This document shows, piece after piece, positions 58,701 through 64,000 of a DNA stretch of 64,000 bases. Source of the DNA: Liolophura sinensis (lineage: Eukaryota > Mollusca > Polyplacophora > Chitonida > Chitonidae). Each line of letters starts with the position of its first letter. Position 1 is the stretch's first letter. A program made the translations under genes and the position numbers. The DNA is taken from the NCBI RefSeq assembly GCF_032854445.1, contig NC_088302.1:51056046-51120045 (forward strand), read 5' to 3'. The notes under the pieces were generated by a model. That model did no database searches and had not been told where the DNA came from. It saw only the letters and a program-made list of their open reading frames with translations.

Positions 58701-61700
58701 CCCAATAAACCCTCAGACTTACCCATTCCCCTAGACACAATAATCCCTCAGACTGACCTATCCTCCATCCCAATAAACCCTCAGACTTACCCATTCCCCT
58801 AGACACAATAATCCCTCAGACTGACCTATCCCCCATCCCAATAAACCCTCAGACTTACCCATTCCCCTAGACACAATAATCCCTCAGACTGACCTATCAC
58901 CCATCCCAGTAACCCCTCAGACTTACCCACTCTCCCTGACACAATAATCCCTCAGACTGACCTATCCCCCATCCCAATAAACCCTCAGACTTACCCAATC
59001 CCCTAGACACAATAATCCCTCAGACTGACCTATCACCCATCCCAGTAAACCCTCAGACTTACCCACTCTCCCTGACACAATAATCCCTCAGACTGACCTA
59101 TCCTCCATCCCAATAAACCCTCAGACTTACCCATTCCCCTAGACACAATAATCCCTCAGACTGACCTATCCCCCGTCCCAGTAAACCCTCAGACATACCC
59201 ACTCTCCCTAACACAATAATCCCTCAGATTGACCTATCCCCCATCCCAGTAACCCCTCAGACTTACCCATTACCCAAGACACAATAATCCCTCAGACTGA
59301 CCTATCCCCCATCCCAATAAACCCTCAGACTTACCCATTCCCCTAGACACAATAATCCCTCAGACTGACCTATCAACCATCCCTAGTAAACCCTCAGACT
59401 TACACACTCTCCCTGACACAATAAACCCTCAGACTGACCTATCCCCCATCCCAGCAACCCCTCAGACTTACCCCTTTCCCCTGACACAATAATCCCTCAG
59501 ACTAACCTATCCCCCATCCCAGTAACCCCTCAGACTTACCCACTTCCCCTGACACAATAATCCCTCGGACTGACCTATCCCCCATCCCAGTAACCCCTCA
59601 GACTTACCAATTTCCCCAGACACAATAATTCCTCAGACTGACCTATCCCCCATCCCAGTAACCCCTCAGACTTACCCCTTCCCCTAGACACAATAATCCC
59701 TCAGACTGACCTATCCCCCATCCCAGTAACCCCTCAGACTTACACATTTCTCCTGACACAATAATCCCTCAGACTGACCTATCCCCCATCTCAGTAACCC
59801 CTCAGACTTACCCATTCCCCTAGACACAATAATCCCTCAGACTGACCTATCCCCCATCCCAGCAACCCCTCAGACTTACCCACTCTCCCCAAGACAATAA
59901 TCCCTCAGACTGACCTATCCCCCAACCCAGTAAACCCTCAGACTTACCCACTCTCCCTAACACAATAATCCCTCAGACTGACCTATCCCCCATCCCAGTA
60001 AACCCTCAGACTTACCCACTCTCCCTATCACAATAATCCCTCAGACTGACCTATCCCCCAACCCAGTAAATCCTCCAACTTACCCATTCCTCCTGATCCC
60101 CATCACCATAATCCCTCATAATTACCTATCCCAACATGATAATTCCTCATAATTACCTATCCCCATCACAAGAATCCCTCAAACTAACCTATTCCCATCA
60201 CCATAATCCCTCAGACATCTATCCCCATCACAACAATCCCTGATTTACCTATCCCCATCACAACAATCCCTCAAACTAACCTATTCCCATCACCATAATC
60301 CCTCAATCTTACCTATCCCCCCCTATCATAATAATCCCTCAATCTTACCTATCCCCCCTATCATAATAATCCATCAAACTTACCTATCTCCCCCTATCAT
60401 AATAATCCCTCAAACTTACCTATCCCCCCTATCATAATAATCCCTCCTGCTAGAAGAGCTGCCGGAATATCTGTAATCCCTCTCCTCATCAGAACTGTAA
60501 ACACCCAATGATTCATGGACAACTTAATCACTTAAGATACTAAACATTATTGTTTTCATTCACCTGCTTAATCTGAGATCTACACAAAAACTTATTATTT
60601 TATCTATTTTAGAGTTGACTGGAAACAGGGAAATAAGAAAGGGAAGGAAAATAGTCACAATTTAATATGGACAGGCCGATAAAAAATGGTAACATCTTTA
60701 ATCTGTAATCTGACTTCAATTCATTGTACTAGATGTGCTACAGATAGATGCATGATTGTCAAAAAAAGTCCATCAATGACATTCAAATCAATATATTCAG
60801 TGAGGGAGGCAGCCTCGCTCATACAACAGTATTGTTACAAGATGACTACAGAAATATGAAGATATACACACACTCAAATAGGAATGTACATCAATACATA
60901 CACACTAAAATCTGAGTCTGAGTCGGGACTTCCCCTGCGGTTTTCATAGTTCCAGTTGTACTCTGTTGGCCTGAAACAGGAAAGTGAAGCAAAGCATGAC
61001 AGATAGTGACACTAAGACCTGTTCACACTGAATTTATTTACCAAAAAATTTATATTTTGAAGACTACATTAGACTGATTACTTGGCAAATCAGCTAATGC
61101 TTATTTTAATTTGAAAACATCATCTTGTTAAAATCACAAATTAAGTGGTTTAGATGAATTTTCTCAGGACTTACCTGGAATCCCATGAGGGTGTGGAATT
61201 GTATGGTGTGTTGTATTGGGTATTGTAAGGATACGTCGTCCGGTTTTCGTATGAACTGCTGCTCCTGAAATTAGGTATAAAGATTAAATACCACTGTGAA
61301 TATTTAGATCAGAACTGGCAACCAAGAGAGTATTGACACATATGAAAGTGAAACTAATACATGTGTATAATAACCATCACAATTATCAGTATATTCAAGG
61401 AATGATTAGTCTCTACCTGTATGATTTGTGCTTTGTAGTTGTGATAACCCCTATTACAGTAAGACCTGTGCAAACTGACCATGCCCGATACCGCGAAAAA
61501 TGTTCCTTTGTGACAAGATGTCGGTTTCATGTGCAGCAACAAGAATAAGTCACTTCCTTGTACAGATGTTGTTATTTACCAACTAAGGTGAATTTTTCAT
61601 TTGTACCAGTTTCATTTGTACCAAATTTTATTTCTTTAAATATGCAATGGACTAAATTAAAAAAAAACAAAAAAAAAAAAACAACAACAGTGAGTATACA

Positions 61701-63824
61701 TGCTGCAGCACTTAAACATATATGCATACACATGCATGAAGGCATTTCTAAAGCGTTGTTTTATCACCCAGAGTTTCATACTTGCCACGGTAAAACTGCT
61801 TTCATCTTAGCATACCGCTGATCATAGTTCATCCAACAATGAACTTATATTGACTAGCTCTGTGTTTTGAGAAAGTCTAGTAAGACTGAAGAAGTGGAAC
61901 ATTTCTAAACTACATCTGTTACTCTTAGAAGGTCTATGAGCCAAGGTTAATGTAATGAAATATAAGTAAATGAAACAAAAGATTACCAAGCGGCATGGTC
62001 GGTATTGACAAAATGTCGGTTTTTAGATGTGTGGATGTTGGAAAGTTTTACTGTATATATATGTAGATAAGTCCATGAGCCTCTTGTTTTACCAGGTCTA
62101 ACACACATTACCCCACTGGAATCCTTACCTGTCAGCGGGAGGTCCTGACCCTGGGGGCGGGTAATACACTGAAACATACCATATCACACTGAGGTATAAA
62201 GGCTCTGATCAATCTTTCAAGAACTGTGTGACCTCCTTATTTTACAAGTGTTTTTTGCGTTTTTCAGATTTGTAGATTTCATGTAAATTTTCGAAGTTCT
62301 AATCTTATCTAAGATATGTAACATTACAATATTATGGGGCAATCATTTTGTGTTTTTTTTATAATTTTTTGTTGGAGGGTTTAGAAATTATTACATAAAA
62401 TTTCAAACTTTGTATCTCATGTAATAAGCATGCAAATACTATCTCTTCAATAACAGCACAAAGTTTTTGTAAACGTTCAATTAAAAATTGAATTATACAA
62501 CTGTGAGTACAATTCTGAAACCCCATGCACTCTGAGAGTCTGAGATAAAACACCAAACATAGCCACATATGACATCATGGCCAAACAACATCATATTACT
62601 GGTACAACACCTGTACTCACCTAAATTGTCATAGGAACTGACAGGTGGTGCAGAGTACCCAGGGGGTGGCACAGAGACACCCGGTATAGGCGGCACACCT
62701 GAAACCAAGTGGGCAGATAAGTGGATTGCTAATAGCCCAAGCTAGAATATCATCAGACTGACAAAAAAAAAGTCTTTTTACAATACTGATTTCCGTAGGG
62801 CATCATCATAAATTCCAAACAAATTTCAAATCACCTTTCTAAGACCAATGAACTCTCAGAATTGGGTAAACTGTGTAATTTAGTCATAGGCACAAGCTTA
62901 GGTTGTTTACCTGGCCGGTCATAATGAATAGTCACGTTCATTTTTAAAGTATTTATTGGACTTTCCCTGTTGCAATATAGAAAAATTACATTCCACCAAA
63001 AACTAATCGGTAGACACTAAGGATTGTTCTTACCTGGAGGGGCCATGCCTGGAGGAGGCATACCTGGGGGTGGCATGCTGTAGTCTGGAGGGTGCAAAGG
63101 GGGTGGAATGCCTGGGGGTGGGGGACCCGCTGGGTACCGCCGACTGGAACACATAAGTCAAGGATGAAGAGTGTAGAGAAAGGAAGTTTTTCTGAACTGT
63201 TTTTTTTTTTATTTGCTGTTTGCTTTGGGTGTAAAAAGGCTTTCAAGTAAACCTGAGTAATAAATAATAGGGATCCTGTTTTTCAATCCTGCTTTTCTGA
63301 GCGGTCAAACAGCTTACCAAGTGTTATGATTTATGCACCTAGATGGTGATTAAAGTATATGTCTTTAAAACAAGACAGTTATTCTAAACCTGTATGACAA
63401 AATATCATTATCCACTGATAAAGGGACATAAACAATTATATCAATCAATGCCTTTTATAATTAAACTGATAAAGGGGTGTATTATTTAACAGTCTAATTT
63501 TCTGTTGCTTTTTTTTTTTTTTTTTTAATTTAACATAAATTGAACTATTTCACTTCATGATGTCATAACCCATATTAGTTAACGTGATTAGAACTCCACA
63601 GCCAGGATTACCAAACTTAACAATAACATCTGACAAAATGATTGCATTAAATTCACCTGACACTTACTAGTTGGATGAATCAGTGGTTGTGATTGGCTCA
63701 GCCGCAGCACTGGGTCTGCGTGAGTCTCTGGCTGTACTACCAATAACATCGATTGTGCCAGACATCTTTCTGTTGGGGGGAGGTTGAGCTGATCTGAAGA
63801 GGTCTTTGTTGGAGGGGGTGACCG
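55736..63824 (-). CDS. FIP1L1: FIP1 (FIP1L1) pre-mRNA 3'-end-processing factor, 5' end beyond window
   Basis: FIP1 is the CPSF subunit that links poly(A) polymerase to the cleavage machinery in the nucleus. Nine C-terminal exons are present: 63824-63668, 63143-63034, 62698-62621, 62168-62129, 61264-61175, 60970-60902, 60494-60420, 56864-56697, 55868-55736; all phases agree and encode about 306 residues. In order: MSGTIDVIG, matching the family's GAIDVIG; a Pro-rich region (MPPPGMPPPGMAPP, PPIPGVSVPPPGYSAPP); a Tyr/Asn/Ser segment; SDEERDYRYS, like the human NSDEERYRYRE; an Arg-Asp/Arg-Glu repeat region (RDRERDRDRDRDRERGRERD); and a basic-acidic tail (HHRSKHKKSKRSKRDREEE) like the human HRRHKHKKSKRSKEG. 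The Fip1 core motif lies off the right edge. The intron after exon 60420 is almost wholly occupied by a tandem array. Confidence 0.95.
56108..56206. repeat. Three copies of a 32-bp repeat
   Basis: ATGTGCACCTTAAAAATACA then ATGTACTAAA repeated three times in the last FIP1 intron. Almost identical copies. Confidence 0.9.
57194..60443 (-). repeat. 3.2-kb array derived from a FIP1 exon end and its 5' splice site
   Basis: Read on the minus strand, the founder is the end of exon 60494-60420 (GGGATTATTATGATAGGGGG then GATAG) and its donor GTAAGTTTGA. Monomers of about 35 bp, each with GGGATTATT-ATG/GTGT, a G run, ATAG or GTGG and GTAAGT, follow at once (60100-60420). Farther on (57194-60090) they become a regular 69-bp dimer of two diverged halves: GGATTATTGTGTCAGGGAGA / GTGGGTAAGTCTGAG and GGGTTTACTGGGATGGGGGA / TAGGTCAGTCTGAG, about 42 dimers. 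One half keeps GTAAGT, the other reads GTCAGT. It fills the intron between exons 60420 and 56864. Confidence 0.95.
62835..63030. other. Short FIP1 intron, nothing special
   Basis: Intron sequence between the two Pro-rich exons. No repeat or open frame of interest was noticed. Confidence 0.4.
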
Positions 63825-64000
63825 CTAAAAGTAACATGTGACAGAGTGACTATATCACATATCTATATCACTCGTTTATTATTTCATCCTTATAATTATT
63901 TCATTTCTATGGCTGCTGTTTGGTTTAATACACAATTTCTGCAGGAGAATGCTCTTATATAACATCAAAAGTTTAGCATACTAAATTTAGATATAAATAG

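Overview
The window is animal nuclear DNA: intron-rich genes, AT-rich non-coding sequence, tRNA-derived SINEs and many minisatellites. The SINE family (tRNA-like head, 3' end reading roughly GTACGGCGTAAAACACC then AATCAAATAAATAAATA) and the gene content suggest a lophotrochozoan, most likely a mollusc; I cannot name the species.

Layout. (1) About 1-12,835, minus strand: an OCA2/P-protein-like transporter. Fourteen exons were rebuilt, from an N-terminal acidic dileucine signal to the second conserved membrane block. The gene runs off the left edge. (2) 13.1-17.5 kb: non-coding, with two minisatellites, a 71-bp triple repeat and SINE remnants. (3) 18,540-27,157, minus strand: a complete nine-exon, 450-residue mitochondria-eating protein (SPATA18/MIEAP) homologue. 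(4) 28,203-38,014, plus strand: a complete 15-exon, 629-residue CCDC22 homologue, head-to-head with (3) across about 1 kb. (5) 38-46.8 kb: mostly gene-free, with SINE copies and a minisatellite. (6) 46.8-49.7 kb, minus strand: a small secreted chitin-binding-domain protein with a frame break in its first exon. (7) 51.3-54.4 kb: a 3.1-kb array of about 51 copies of a 61-bp unit. (8) 55,736-63,824, minus strand: the last nine exons of a FIP1 (FIP1L1) homologue, a pre-mRNA 3'-end-processing factor. Its start lies beyond the right edge.

The most striking feature is that two large tandem arrays grew out of coding exon/5'-splice-site junctions. In the OCA2-like gene a ~63-bp unit (about 50 nt of exon end plus about 13 nt of intron) is repeated ten more times just downstream of the real exon. 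In the FIP1 gene a ~35-bp unit (about 26 nt of exon end plus about 9 nt of intron) grew into a 3.2-kb array with a dimeric 69-bp higher-order unit and roughly 40 copies of GTAAGT. In both genes the founder exon ends two bases into a codon, so use of any downstream copy would read a TAA inside GTAAGT. A third array (51.3-54.4 kb) also carries a consensus donor, GTAAGTGA, in each minus-strand unit, but its origin is unproven. Minisatellites together cover roughly a sixth of the window.

Exon boundaries were set by hand from homology, GT/AG sites and reading-phase agreement between neighbouring exons. Family assignments come from recalled protein sequences, not a database search.
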